Positions 38,374 through 47,292 of a DNA stretch of 48,884 bases are shown here, piece after piece. Each line of letters begins with the position of its first letter. Position 1 is the first letter of the stretch. The notes below the pieces were generated by a model. That model saw only the letters and a program-made list of their open reading frames with translations. It made no database searches and was not told where the DNA came from. A program made the position numbers and the translations under genes. This DNA comes from a bacterium (GTDB lineage Bacteria; AUK180), in the NCBI GenBank assembly GCA_023144005.1, contig JAGLGN010000013.1:1-48884 (forward strand), written 5' to 3'.

Positions 38374-38434
38374 CTGTGTGAATATAGATATTTTGGGCAA
38401 ATAGAGTGATATTTCACACAGATTACGGGCAAAT
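38374..38434 (+). promoter_or_regulatory. Inverted and direct repeats upstream of the receiver/EAL promoter
   Basis: CTGTGTGAATAT (38374-38385) is inverted at 38409-38421 (ATATTTCACACAG, one extra T). GGGCAAAT occurs twice, 38395-38402 and 38427-38434, exactly 32 bp apart, about three helical turns. They end 14 bp before the -35 box. A two-site regulator is plausible; the inverted repeat could also be a weak terminator of the preceding operon. Confidence 0.45.
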
Positions 38435-38448
38435 TGCATTATAATTCC

Positions 38449-38477
38449 TTGACATAATTCCCGCTTCGTATTATAAT
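38449..38477 (+). promoter_or_regulatory. Consensus promoter of the receiver/EAL pair
   Basis: TTGACA (38449-38454), 17 bp, TATAAT (38472-38477): a perfect sigma70-type consensus. The start would lie near 38484, giving a short leader with AGGAGG before ATG 38498. Confidence 0.88.
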
Positions 38478-38497
38478 CTATTCTACAGGAGGAACCA

Positions 38498-38875
38498 ATG
38501 GGCAAGAGCGGAAAATATATCCTGATAATTGACGATGAGCAAGATGTTGTGGATCTTTGCAAAGATATCCTTGAAATGGAGGGTTATCGGGTAGATTTCG
38601 CATTGAACGGAAAGGACGGGATCAAAAAAAGTCTGACCTCTAATTTCGATTTGATACTTCTTGATATCATGCTTCCTGAAATGGACGGATGGGAAGTTAT
38701 TGAAGTTCTGCGATTGAACGAGAAGACTAAAAATATCCCCGTCGCGATGTTCACAGCAAAAACAGAATTCAAAAATAAAGTATTGGGCATTCAGCAAGGC
38801 GCCATCGATTACATCACAAAACCATTTGTACCCGAGGAGATCATCTATAGAGTAAATAGAATTCTCTCGGAGTAA
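38498..38875 (+). CDS. Single-domain response regulator (receiver)
   Basis: A 125-residue receiver with IIDDEQDVVDLCK (acidic pocket), LILLDIMLPEMDGWEV holding the phospho-acceptor aspartate, AMFTAKTE with the switch threonine and ITKPFVPEE with the conserved lysine. No output domain. Its stop is one base before the EAL protein's start (TAAGATG), so the pair is probably translated together. It could regulate the phosphodiesterase by contact. No kinase gene is nearby. Confidence 0.92.
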   Translation: MGKSGKYILIIDDEQDVVDLCKDILEMEGYRVDFALNGKDGIKKSLTSNFDLILLDIMLPEMDGWEVIEVLRLNEKTKNIPVAMFTAKTEFKNKVLGIQQGAIDYITKPFVPEEIIYRVNRILSE

Positions 38876-38876
38876 G

Positions 38877-40148
38877 ATGAACAAAGATAACGATTTTTTT
38901 TATAATGAGGAGACCTCATTTCTCCAATATCAATCGTTATTAGTAGACCCTATCACCAAATTGCCAACCCTCACAGGAATTTTAAAGAATATAAGAAAAA
39001 CTGCTTTGGACAGGAAACTCGGGGTATTCGCTCTGAGCATAAACAATCCCTCTTCTGTGGAGTCGAATGTCGGATGGATGGTATTTGACCGGCTGATGAA
39101 ATTTATCAGCGGCATCCTCATTGATATGAAGCTGACATTTTTGGGAAAGGACACCATTATCGGCGTGGATCACCCGCGGGGAACAGGCTTTTTCATCTTC
39201 CTGCCGATCAATGAGCAGGAAGCTACCAAGGAAGAGACAGAGACCAGAATGATGGAATTCATTTGTTCGAAGCTCAGGGAAAGTGAGGAATTCGCACATA
39301 TCTCTCCTACCTTGAAAACCGGTTATGCCCTCTTGGTGATGGATCCCAAGATAAGGTTTGAGCGGCTTTTTTATTCGGTGATCGCCATGGCAAAAACCGA
39401 AAGCATACGCGGCGACACCTATCAAGACAAGAAAATGCTTTTTGATCTGAGAGATCTGATACACAAAAAGAATGTTTCCATTGAGTATCAGCCCATTTTT
39501 GATATGACTTCCGGAAAGGTCTTCGGTTATGAAGCGCTGTCGCGGGGGCCCGAAGATTCAGTTTACCGCTCTCCCGAAACAATGTTTTCATATGCCTTGA
39601 AATTCGGACTGACCGGACAATTGGATACACTCTGTTATATGAAAGCTGTTCAACTTTCATCCGCGGTACCCGAGGATGCATTTATTTTTCTGAACATGGA
39701 ATTGGAAAGCATTTTGGATAATGAGCTTCTGGAGAATAAATTTCCGCAATGCCTGAGAAAAAGCGGAAAAAAATGCAAGGATTTCATCATCGAGATCACC
39801 GAAAGGTCTATTGTCGATAATTTCAAAATACTGAAAGAACGCATTCGCATGTTGAAGGACCTGGGATTCAGAATTGCCGTTGATGACGGCGGAGTGGGAT
39901 ATGCTTCTCTGGGCATGATATCGGAGCTCTCTCCTGATTTTATTAAACTTGATATGAATCTGGTAAGAAATATCCATAAAAGCATTATCAAACAGGACCT
40001 GATAGAGGCAATGGTGAAATTTGCCCAGAAACAGAAGATACAGCTTGTTGCGGAGGGGATCGAAGAAGAGGAAGAACTGGACAAGATCAAGCAGGCGGGA
40101 GTCTGCCTTGGACAGGGCTACCTGCTGGGTAGGCCACGCTCTTTATAA
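38877..40148 (+). CDS. c-di-GMP phosphodiesterase: degenerate GGDEF plus intact EAL domain
   Basis: A 423-residue cytosolic protein. The N-terminal ~190 residues have a GGDEF-like fold (DPITKLPTLTGI) but the signature is lost (RGTGFFIF in its place), so it should not make c-di-GMP; it may bind GTP as a sensor. The EAL domain runs from about 200 to 423 and retains the metal and catalytic residues: E219 (YEAL), N in FLNMEL, E in IEITERS, DD in AVDDGG, K in FIKLDM, E in VAEGIEEEEEL and Q in LGQGYLLGRP. It should hydrolyse c-di-GMP. No membrane segment. Confidence 0.9.
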   Translation: MNKDNDFFYNEETSFLQYQSLLVDPITKLPTLTGILKNIRKTALDRKLGVFALSINNPSSVESNVGWMVFDRLMKFISGILIDMKLTFLGKDTIIGVDHPRGTGFFIFLPINEQEATKEETETRMMEFICSKLRESEEFAHISPTLKTGYALLVMDPKIRFERLFYSVIAMAKTESIRGDTYQDKKMLFDLRDLIHKKNVSIEYQPIFDMTSGKVFGYEALSRGPEDSVYRSPETMFSYALKFGLTGQLDTLCYMKAVQLSSAVPEDAFIFLNMELESILDNELLENKFPQCLRKSGKKCKDFIIEITERSIVDNFKILKERIRMLKDLGFRIAVDDGGVGYASLGMISELSPDFIKLDMNLVRNIHKSIIKQDLIEAMVKFAQKQKIQLVAEGIEEEEELDKIKQAGVCLGQGYLLGRPRSL

Positions 40149-40201
40149 AAAAGTACAGAATTTATACAAAAAAGGACAATTTGAGCCCGTATCATGATCA
40201 T

Positions 40202-40220
40202 TTCCCCTTTTATCGGGGAA
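40202..40220 (+). promoter_or_regulatory. Small GC-rich hairpin between the EAL gene and the sigma54-type promoter
   Basis: TTCCCC (40202-40207) pairs with GGGGAA (40215-40220) around TTTTATC. It lies just upstream of the -24 element and could be the end of the EAL transcript or a binding site; there is no T-run. Confidence 0.4.
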
Positions 40221-40226
40221 CATCTA

Positions 40227-40244
40227 CTGGCACAGTAATTGTAT
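40227..40244 (+). promoter_or_regulatory. Candidate sigma54 (-24/-12) promoter of the envelope cluster
   Basis: CTGGCAC-AGTAA-TTGTAT fits the sigma54 consensus TGGCAC-N5-TTGCA/T with one change (TTGT for TTGC). The spacing between the GG and TG elements is the required one. The start would be near 40253-40255, giving a ~30-nt leader with GGAGGG before ATG 40283. No sigma70-type -35/-10 is evident. An enhancer-binding activator is not in the window. Confidence 0.65.
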
Positions 40245-40282
40245 CTTTTAAGGAAGTTCATTAAAAAATCATGGAGGGTTTT

Positions 40283-41104
40283 ATGAAGAAACTACTTGTA
40301 GTGCTTATTATTGCACTGGTTTCGGCAACCTCCGTTTTTTCTGTTGACGAAGCCACAAAAAGGGCTGTCGAAGAAAAGATCGGATTCGGCCGAATTAATT
40401 GGGAATTGGGTGTTGTTATCGCAACGGGTTACGGCGCCTATGATCTGAATGACAAAAACATTGGACGCGGAAGACTCATGGCTTTAAGGGCCGCTGAGAT
40501 CGATGCCAAAAGAAATCTCCTTGAGACAATAGAGGGAGTGAGGATCGATTCTGCTACAATAGTCAAGAACTTTCAAACAGAAAGTGATGTTATCTATTCC
40601 CGCATGAGCGGATTTATCCGCGGCGCAAGGAGACATGGCGAAGAAAGGTACAATTCGGATGGTACCGTTGAAGTCGATGTCGCAGTACCTCTCTTCGGAG
40701 AAAGCGGCTTACTGGGTATATTGGCACCTGCCATAGGATTCGGTGACAATGCCGTTCCTAATGTCAGTTCCCCTGTTTACACCGGTCTTGTCGTTATCAT
40801 CGAAGATGAGAATGTGAGGCCCATGATGGCACCGAAGATCGTTGCCGAAGACGGTACGGAGATCTACTCCGCATCCTTCGTCAACAAAGATTTCGCCGTT
40901 AAGATGGGAATCGTAGGCTATGCAATTGACCTCGGCAAAGCGAAGGCCAATGACAGAGTTACCGACAATCCCCTTATCGTTACCGCGAAGAAGATCGACG
41001 GAGACAATGTGGTCATCTCAAATCAGGATGCCGCAAAGATCACCAGTGTTAAAGATCAGCTGACCTTCATACAGCAATGCAGGGTCATTCTGGTCTTGAA
41101 ATAA
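40283..41104 (+). CDS. Exported LPP20-like protein
   Basis: A 273-residue exported protein with signal peptide MKKLLVVLIIALVSATSVFS and no lipobox. The LPP20-like core is GYGAYDLNDKNIGRGRLMALRAAEIDAKRNLLETIEGVRIDSATIVKNF, found in many outer-membrane-associated proteins of unknown role. The C-terminal half (YTGLVVIIEDENVRPMMAPKIV) is a second beta-rich part. ATG 40283 follows GGAGGG; the upstream ATG at 40271 merely contains the site. It is the first gene behind the sigma54-type promoter, and the third gene of the cluster carries a similar domain. Confidence 0.75.
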   Translation: MKKLLVVLIIALVSATSVFSVDEATKRAVEEKIGFGRINWELGVVIATGYGAYDLNDKNIGRGRLMALRAAEIDAKRNLLETIEGVRIDSATIVKNFQTESDVIYSRMSGFIRGARRHGEERYNSDGTVEVDVAVPLFGESGLLGILAPAIGFGDNAVPNVSSPVYTGLVVIIEDENVRPMMAPKIVAEDGTEIYSASFVNKDFAVKMGIVGYAIDLGKAKANDRVTDNPLIVTAKKIDGDNVVISNQDAAKITSVKDQLTFIQQCRVILVLK

Positions 41105-41123
41105 TTAATGGAGTAATTATACT

Positions 41124-42269
41124 ATGAAGAAAAGAAATTATATTCTCTTGGCCTTGGTTCTGCTCTTGGTCTTCACCGGCTGTAAAAAGCAGGTGATCAA
41201 ACCGGAATCAGTTCTTGATACACCCGAAAACCATTATATCATGGGCGTAAGAGCCCTTGATAAAGACAATTTTCAGGTAGCGTACGATGAATTCCAAAGA
41301 GCGATCGGCATCAATAAGAAATCCCAATACGGACATCTTGGCATGGCGCTCTATCACGGTAGAAAAGCCGATTTCAAAAGCGCGGACAAGGCAATTGCGA
41401 AGGCAGTGAAGCTTTCAAAGAAAGCGATTCCTGTCGAGATCGTAAGGGCACGGCTCATCACTATGAAGAAGGGCGAAGAATGGCTGGTAGAGACCGAAAA
41501 GGTCTTCAAGAAGATCTTTAAGAAAGAGCCCAATAACCCCGAAGCGAGATTCTATATGGGAATGTCTTACAGGGATGCGTTCAAATTCGGCAGCGCCGCT
41601 GGCCAGTTCCAGAAAGTCCTCGAGATCAAGAATAACAGCTGGATGGACGATGCTGATTTCCAGTGGAAGCTCATGAACGATATTCAGCGCGCAATGCCCG
41701 GAACAAAATACGGAAAGAAGATCGCTCTGATGCCCAAATTGGACAGATCTGATTTTGCTGTACTTCTGGTAGAGGAATTCAAACTCATCGAAGTCATCAA
41801 GAAAAGAAGAAGAGAAGTTTATGATACGACCTTCAAGACACCCGAGCAGATGGCAAAAAAAGCTGCTGAGAAAGCAGGCGAACCCACCGATCTGACATCA
41901 CATTGGGCGAAGAATTGGGTCAAAGAAGTACTTGCCCTTGATATCAGGGGTTTGAAACCTTTCCCCGATGGCCTTTTTAAGCCGGATATGTTCATGACAA
42001 GAGCGAATTTCGCTCAGTCCATTGAAGACCTTATAGTCCTGATCGATAACGACGCTGCGGTCACAAAGAAATATATCGGTGAAACCTCTCACTTCCCAGA
42101 TGTGAGAAGTGATTATTATGCGTACAATTCCATCGCGCTGGTCGTGGACAGAGGAGTACTTGAAGTAAAGAGCCTTAAAGGGGAATTTCTGCCTGAAGCA
42201 ACTATTTCCGGAGCAGAAGCACTCTTGGCAATAAGAGCTCTGCAGAATGCCCTAAGGCTCACTTTTTAG
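41124..42269 (+). CDS. Lipoprotein with TPR repeats and an SLH-like C-terminus
   Basis: A 381-residue lipoprotein. The lipobox is LVFTGC after MKKRNYILLALVLLL, so cysteine 20 would be lipidated. TPR-like repeats cover about residues 35-190 (HYIMGVRALDKDNFQVAYDEFQRAIGINKKSQYGHLGMALY; ARFYMGMSYRDAFKFGSAAGQFQKVLEI). The C-terminal third has S-layer-homology-like segments: LTSHWAKNWVKEVLALDIRGLKPFPDGLFKPDMFMTRANFAQSIEDLI and HFPDVRSDYYAYNSIALVVDRGVLEV. Such a layout suggests a bridge between outer membrane and cell wall. It is 19 bases downstream of the LPP20-like gene. Confidence 0.8.
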   Translation: MKKRNYILLALVLLLVFTGCKKQVIKPESVLDTPENHYIMGVRALDKDNFQVAYDEFQRAIGINKKSQYGHLGMALYHGRKADFKSADKAIAKAVKLSKKAIPVEIVRARLITMKKGEEWLVETEKVFKKIFKKEPNNPEARFYMGMSYRDAFKFGSAAGQFQKVLEIKNNSWMDDADFQWKLMNDIQRAMPGTKYGKKIALMPKLDRSDFAVLLVEEFKLIEVIKKRRREVYDTTFKTPEQMAKKAAEKAGEPTDLTSHWAKNWVKEVLALDIRGLKPFPDGLFKPDMFMTRANFAQSIEDLIVLIDNDAAVTKKYIGETSHFPDVRSDYYAYNSIALVVDRGVLEVKSLKGEFLPEATISGAEALLAIRALQNALRLTF

Positions 42270-42278
42270 GAGTAAATT

Positions 42279-43430
42279 ATGAAGAAGTTACTGGCAATCT
42301 TCCTTATTTTAATAGCGGGAATTGCCTGGGCGCAAAATGACTCTGGAGATATTCAGGAGGTTTTGGTCGACGGATACGGGTCCATCTTTCAAGGAGAAAA
42401 GCTCATCGGCCGTGACGCGGCTATCAAGGACGCCTTGAGAAACGCCGTGGAGCAGGTAGTCGGGACCATGATCGACTCTCAAACAAAGGTTGAGAACTTC
42501 CAGGTCATAAGTGACGAGATCTATTCCAAATCGCAGGGATATGTCGAAAAATATGAGATCATCGCCGAAGGAGCCGAAGATTCGAATACTTATAAGGTGC
42601 AGATAAAGGCCTTGGTATCGAAGACCGGCATTAAGGATAAATTGATGGCACTGAAGGTTCTTCTGGTTCAGCAGAATATGCCCAGAGTTGTCGTTTTTCT
42701 TAAGCAGAACATGTTCGGCGGCGGATGGCAGGCATATTTCGACAGCACTTCGATCGCGGAGGAATTGATACAGGGAGAGCTGATCAATAAGGGATTTGTC
42801 GTTCTTGATAAGAATCAAAGAGCGGCTAATATCGACAGATCGGTAGCCCAGGCAGCCATAGACGGCGACACAAAAGCTGCTCAGAAACTTGCAACCATGT
42901 ACGGTGCAGACATTTTCATAACAGGAACTGTTGTGGGTAATGTAAGTGAGAATTCATTATATGGCGGCTTTCTTTCCGCGGCGGTGGATATGGCGATCAA
43001 AGCCATAAAAACCGACACCGGTGAGATCGTGGCAGCTGTCAGTGACTCGAAAAAGCTCGCGCCGGTAAGCAATAAAGTTACCGGAACGAACACCGTAATG
43101 AAGCAGCTCGCACCTACTATTGTCAGCGCGCTTACGGATGCGCTTATGGCAAAGTGGCAGAGCGGCAACAAATATGTCCACATCACCTTGAAGGGTATTG
43201 GATATTCGCAATATGTCAAATTTGCGAATTTCCTCAAAACAAGGATGCGAATGGTGGATAATGTATATAAAAGAGGTTTTACCTCCGGCGTGGCAGAACT
43301 TGATCTTGAAACCGCTAAAAGCGGGGAAGAAGTCGCGGAAGAACTCATTCTCCGTGAGGCCGATATTCCCTTCAAGATAGAGATCATGGATGTCACCAGG
43401 AGCAGTATTACCCTAAAGAGGATACAATAA
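42279..43430 (+). CDS. Exported FlgT/LPP20-type protein with a CsgG-like middle
   Basis: A 383-residue exported protein (signal peptide MKKLLAIFLILIAGIAWA). Residues about 25-115 resemble the FlgT N-terminal/LPP20 domain: VDGYGSIFQGEKLIGRDAAIKDALRNAVEQVVGTMIDSQTKVENFQ, YVEKYEII. The middle has a CsgG-like pattern (ELINKGFVVLDKNQRA, LATMYGADIFITGTVVG). A third small domain is at the C-terminus. FlgT belongs to Vibrio flagellar basal bodies, but no flagellar gene is seen here, so an envelope-assembly role is the safer reading. Eight bases after the SLH lipoprotein stop. Confidence 0.72.
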   Translation: MKKLLAIFLILIAGIAWAQNDSGDIQEVLVDGYGSIFQGEKLIGRDAAIKDALRNAVEQVVGTMIDSQTKVENFQVISDEIYSKSQGYVEKYEIIAEGAEDSNTYKVQIKALVSKTGIKDKLMALKVLLVQQNMPRVVVFLKQNMFGGGWQAYFDSTSIAEELIQGELINKGFVVLDKNQRAANIDRSVAQAAIDGDTKAAQKLATMYGADIFITGTVVGNVSENSLYGGFLSAAVDMAIKAIKTDTGEIVAAVSDSKKLAPVSNKVTGTNTVMKQLAPTIVSALTDALMAKWQSGNKYVHITLKGIGYSQYVKFANFLKTRMRMVDNVYKRGFTSGVAELDLETAKSGEEVAEELILREADIPFKIEIMDVTRSSITLKRIQ

Positions 43431-43432
43431 GA

Positions 43433-44206
43433 ATGAAAAAGATCGTTCTTGTTCTAGTGGCCTTATCCGCACTATTATTTGTGCTGAAGGGAGAGATCAA
43501 GAAAACACCTGAACAACTTGGGAAGGTGAACTTCATGAAGGGGAATGCGTTTTATACGCTTCCCCGCACTGAAGAGAAGATCCCCCTGAAGCTCAATATG
43601 GATATTCCTGTGAACGCTTCCATTTCCACGGACATTGCTTCCAGACTGGAGATCAAAACCAAGGATAATCATTTCATCCGTTTATGGGAAAGCACTTTGA
43701 TAAGCTGTTTTTCCGTTAAGGTCGAAAATCTCACTGTGAAGAAAGAAAATATGGAAAAAACGAAGGTCGTAATAAGCGTCAAGGTGGGAAAGATATGGAA
43801 CAATCTCCTCAAGAACGCTACCGCATCCCGCTATGAGGTAAGCACTCCTCAAGGGGTCTGCGGAGTAAGAGGCACCATATACAATTCCACGGTAGACAAA
43901 GAAGGCAATACCAATGTAATGGTCTTTGAAGGAGCCGTGGCAGTCGCCCCTGTTCCCGAGAGGATCAAAACAACATTCAAGGATACCTTCGGACAGCCTT
44001 ATCAGGTAGAACGGCCTTTCAAGAGGATAAAGAAGCCCTATCACCGCGTGACTAAAGAACAGTGGGAAACCATTGTCGGATCAATGCAGATGATATCTCT
44101 TTCCGCTGACGGGGAGAGAAAAGAGGCGGAATTCTCCATGGAAGAGGCCTTACAGGATGACTTCGTAACCTGGAATGTAGAAAGGGACAAAGAAATAGTA
44201 CGGTAG
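43433..44206 (+). CDS. Exported FecR-domain protein
   Basis: A 257-residue protein with an N-terminal signal or anchor segment (KKIVLVLVALSALLFVL). The FecR-type beta domain has GKVNFMKGNAFY, a central IKTKDNHFIRLWESTLI and the hallmark YEVSTPQGVCGVRGTIYNSTV, VMVFEGAVAV. FecR domains of this type are found in periplasmic proteins not tied to iron. The C-terminal ~70 residues are charged and unassigned. It starts two bases after the FlgT-like gene's stop. Confidence 0.82.
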   Translation: MKKIVLVLVALSALLFVLKGEIKKTPEQLGKVNFMKGNAFYTLPRTEEKIPLKLNMDIPVNASISTDIASRLEIKTKDNHFIRLWESTLISCFSVKVENLTVKKENMEKTKVVISVKVGKIWNNLLKNATASRYEVSTPQGVCGVRGTIYNSTVDKEGNTNVMVFEGAVAVAPVPERIKTTFKDTFGQPYQVERPFKRIKKPYHRVTKEQWETIVGSMQMISLSADGERKEAEFSMEEALQDDFVTWNVERDKEIVR

Positions 44207-44219
44207 CCGCAAAGACCGG

Positions 44220-46940
44220 ATGAAGAAAACCCTCATTGTCATATCAGGAGTGGTACTGGGAATTTTCCTGGTGCTGCTCCTTCTTATTATAACAGCCAAT
44301 ACCAAAGGATTTCAGCGAAATATGCTGAAACGGTATACTCCCTACAACATCACATTCGATTCCATTAAGATCAATCCTTTCGGGTCGATCACAGTAAAGG
44401 ATGCGTCGCTCAGCGATACCGCGATGGCGGCTTCGCATATTTACGCTACTGTGAAATTTAAGCTCTTCAAGGCCATTTCCATGGAATTTAAATCTATTGT
44501 CTTGAAATGCGATCAATTTGTATTGAAAGAAGGGCCGCAGAATGCCGAAAAGCCGCCGCTTGATGAACTTCCATTGCCCGAATTGAACATTCCCGAGATC
44601 ACCGTTAAAAAGATACAGCTGAATATCAGTAATGTCATTATCGAAGGAACGGGGGATCTTGAGGAGGTGAGCATTGGGGGGAATATCATTGACAGCAAGC
44701 CGGACATATTCATGAAGACCGGGAAAATATTTTTTCTCCAGGAGAAGATCACGGGAGAGCTTTCCACTCATATCAGCGGAGACTTGAACTCCATTACAAC
44801 GATTACCGTCGACGGGAAAATACATTATGAAACCTACTGCCTTTCCATTGAGGACCTATCCCTGGATGCTTCTTTAAAAGAATATACATTTAAAGTAAAT
44901 TCACGGCTCCAATTGAAAGACCTGGGCGAGCTTCTTATGGAAGATCTTGAAATCCGACTTCATGAAAAAGGTGCCGGCCTTAACCTCACAAAGGTCGTTG
45001 TAAATACTGACCCGATCTCATTTGAGGGAGCGCATCTGAAGAAATTCAAGCTTGATATGGATATGATCTCCGCAAATTTCGAACTTCCTGCAGCAGTCAG
45101 CATAAAAAAGGGAAATGTATATGCGGATATTGAGGCCTCGTATATCAGCAAAGCCGTAGAAATAGGCAAAGCTCTTCTTACCATTTCCGGAGGGGCGCAG
45201 AAAGATGTCTTTTCTTTTGAGATAAATTCAACCGTCCAAGGATCGCTGGGGGCTGATCCCTTCGAAGCCGGAATCCTTATTGCGGGAAAGGTGCTTTCTC
45301 TCGGCAAAGAAAATAAATATGAATTATCCCCTGAGATCAAAGGATATTACATGAACAGCGAAGCACAATTGACCGGAGAAATTCGAGGAGATAAAAATAA
45401 ATTCCATGCTGATCTAAAGATCGCATCCAATATCAATGAAACCATGGAAGGTATCCTCGTAGACATCGGATCTGAATTGGTATCTGAAATTGAATATTCA
45501 TTTGCCGGCGATTATTCCGCCGCTCTTGAGGGCGGGGTGAGCATACGAAAGGTGCAAAGTCCTGAACTCTACTTACAGGGAAATGAGCTTGTTTTGGCAA
45601 TTAGAGCAGATGGAAATACCACAAAACTTTCCTACACTGTTGATCTTGGACTTGATAAATTAGTGAAGTTCGCTTCTACGGGGGAATTTGAGATCCCCGA
45701 AACTAAGGTGTCGGGCGCGGTAATAGCCCAGATTGACGCGGGGAAACTCCCGCTAAAAGATCTGGGGGTCAAAGATATTGATATTGAAAGCGGATTTGTG
45801 GACTTGGATTTTGACAGGATCACCTATTCACCCGAAAACGGCTTCTCCGCCAAGGGCGCATTGAGCTTGAATGAATTCGACATTAAAGGCCCGGGATTTG
45901 AGGACATTTCTCCTTCGCTGCTCTTTAAAAACCGCATTTCCGTGGATCTGAAAGGAGATATAGAGCCCGAACTGAATATTATAGGAAAGCTGGCGGTAAA
46001 CGACAGCGCAGCATTCATCTCAGCGGATTGCGGGATATCGTACTCGATGAGTGATATCAAAGCCGCCGGCAACCTGTCCGTGTCTTCTCCGGGAAGATAC
46101 CGGCCGTTATACCAGCAGTACCTTATCCGGGGAAAGGCAGATATCCCATTTGAGATCGCCCTCCAAATGGGAGATACGGATTCATTTACTGCATTGGGAA
46201 GCTTCATTGCTCAAGAACTCTATGTATCGTCTGTAGACATAAGAATAAATTCTCTTTCCGGCGAACTCCCCTTTAAATACGATTCGGCGATAGCTGCAGA
46301 TCTTTCACTTCCCGAACCGTTGGAGAGGCCGCTTGAAACACTTTCCAATTATGAAAGGTCCAAGCACAATCTCACCATTTCAAGATTGTATATTCAGGAA
46401 TACTATGCGGAAGATATTAAAATAAAGGTCCGCTTTGATAATTATCTTGATCTCCCGGATATGTACTTTCGGTTTCTGGGCGGAAACGGGATAGTCTCAT
46501 TGACAGCGACGATCGGATTGGAGTTCTGGCTGAAGATGAACTTCACAAACGGATATGCCTACAATCTATTGAAAGAAGCTCCCAAGAATTATTCCAAGGA
46601 AGATTCCTTGATCAATATACATGCAAGCATCTTCGGGGAAATTGACGATCTTAACGGCTTTTTGAAGATGCCAGCCCTGGGGCGGTCCGTGCTCTTGAAT
46701 GTTCTTCAAGCAGTTGATCCCGAGGAGAAGGACCCACAGATAGAAAGTCTGAAGAACAAGGTGAAATTACTTGGCTATTATCCCGAAACAATAGAGCTCA
46801 CTCTTGACGGCTCGACAGCATCTGTTTATGTTCCGCTCAAGAAAAAGGGCTTCAATCCCATAAACATTCCTTTCTCAATACAGAACATCCCCATCAAGAA
46901 ATTGATGAAGAGTATGATTAAAGAAGATTCCTCTTATTAA
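44220..46940 (+). CDS. AsmA/DUF748-like periplasmic beta-rich protein
   Basis: A 906-residue protein with one N-terminal membrane helix (LIVISGVVLGIFLVLLLLIITA) and a long beta-rich periplasmic part. The beginning, YTPYNITFDSIKINPFGSITVKDASLSD, and the ending near TIELTLDGSTASVYVPLKKKGFNPINIPFSI are typical of AsmA/DUF748 proteins, which share a fold with bridge-like lipid transfer proteins (TamB, YhdP). Transport of phospholipid or another lipid to the outer membrane is the family-level inference. Last gene of the sigma54-type cluster, 13 bases after the FecR-domain gene. Confidence 0.85.
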   Translation: MKKTLIVISGVVLGIFLVLLLLIITANTKGFQRNMLKRYTPYNITFDSIKINPFGSITVKDASLSDTAMAASHIYATVKFKLFKAISMEFKSIVLKCDQFVLKEGPQNAEKPPLDELPLPELNIPEITVKKIQLNISNVIIEGTGDLEEVSIGGNIIDSKPDIFMKTGKIFFLQEKITGELSTHISGDLNSITTITVDGKIHYETYCLSIEDLSLDASLKEYTFKVNSRLQLKDLGELLMEDLEIRLHEKGAGLNLTKVVVNTDPISFEGAHLKKFKLDMDMISANFELPAAVSIKKGNVYADIEASYISKAVEIGKALLTISGGAQKDVFSFEINSTVQGSLGADPFEAGILIAGKVLSLGKENKYELSPEIKGYYMNSEAQLTGEIRGDKNKFHADLKIASNINETMEGILVDIGSELVSEIEYSFAGDYSAALEGGVSIRKVQSPELYLQGNELVLAIRADGNTTKLSYTVDLGLDKLVKFASTGEFEIPETKVSGAVIAQIDAGKLPLKDLGVKDIDIESGFVDLDFDRITYSPENGFSAKGALSLNEFDIKGPGFEDISPSLLFKNRISVDLKGDIEPELNIIGKLAVNDSAAFISADCGISYSMSDIKAAGNLSVSSPGRYRPLYQQYLIRGKADIPFEIALQMGDTDSFTALGSFIAQELYVSSVDIRINSLSGELPFKYDSAIAADLSLPEPLERPLETLSNYERSKHNLTISRLYIQEYYAEDIKIKVRFDNYLDLPDMYFRFLGGNGIVSLTATIGLEFWLKMNFTNGYAYNLLKEAPKNYSKEDSLINIHASIFGEIDDLNGFLKMPALGRSVLLNVLQAVDPEEKDPQIESLKNKVKLLGYYPETIELTLDGSTASVYVPLKKKGFNPINIPFSIQNIPIKKLMKSMIKEDSSY

Positions 46941-46984
46941 CCGATACTGATATTTCTGAATATTCATCATTCTCGTATAAATAC

Positions 46985-47012
46985 TTGACATTCCAGTATT
47001 TTTTAGTATAAT
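46985..47012 (+). promoter_or_regulatory. tRNA-Asp promoter
   Basis: TTGACA (46985-46990), 16-bp spacer, TATAAT (47007-47012). The primary transcript would begin near 47019, leaving ~85 nt of leader to be trimmed from the tRNA. Confidence 0.85.
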
Positions 47013-47103
47013 TAATCTTTACTGCTCTCCCATCGGGAAAGTTACAAGACAACTTCCTTGGGACAGATCTTTTAAATTATTTTCGTTCACCATTACGATA
47101 AGC

Positions 47104-47180
47104 GGGGGTGTAGTTCAATCGGTTAGAGCACCTGCCTGTCACGCAGGAAGTTGCGAGTTCGAGTCTCGTCACTCCCGCCA
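47104..47180 (+). tRNA. tRNA-Asp (GTC anticodon)
   Basis: A 77-nt cloverleaf. Acceptor GGGGGTG (47104-47110) pairs with CACTCCC with one G-U pair. The anticodon arm is CCTGC-CTGTCAC-GCAGG with anticodon GTC at 47138-47140; the T arm is GCGAG-TTCGAGT-CTCGT. The discriminator is G and CCA is encoded (47178-47180). Confidence 0.96.
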
Positions 47181-47292
47181 TCATAATGGACGAAAATCCT
47201 TTCCCATGAAATTCTATTTTTACATAATCCAGAATTGCTATGAACAATTGTGAGATAAAAATAGTTCCCTATTTGTCATTCCCGGGATTGAC

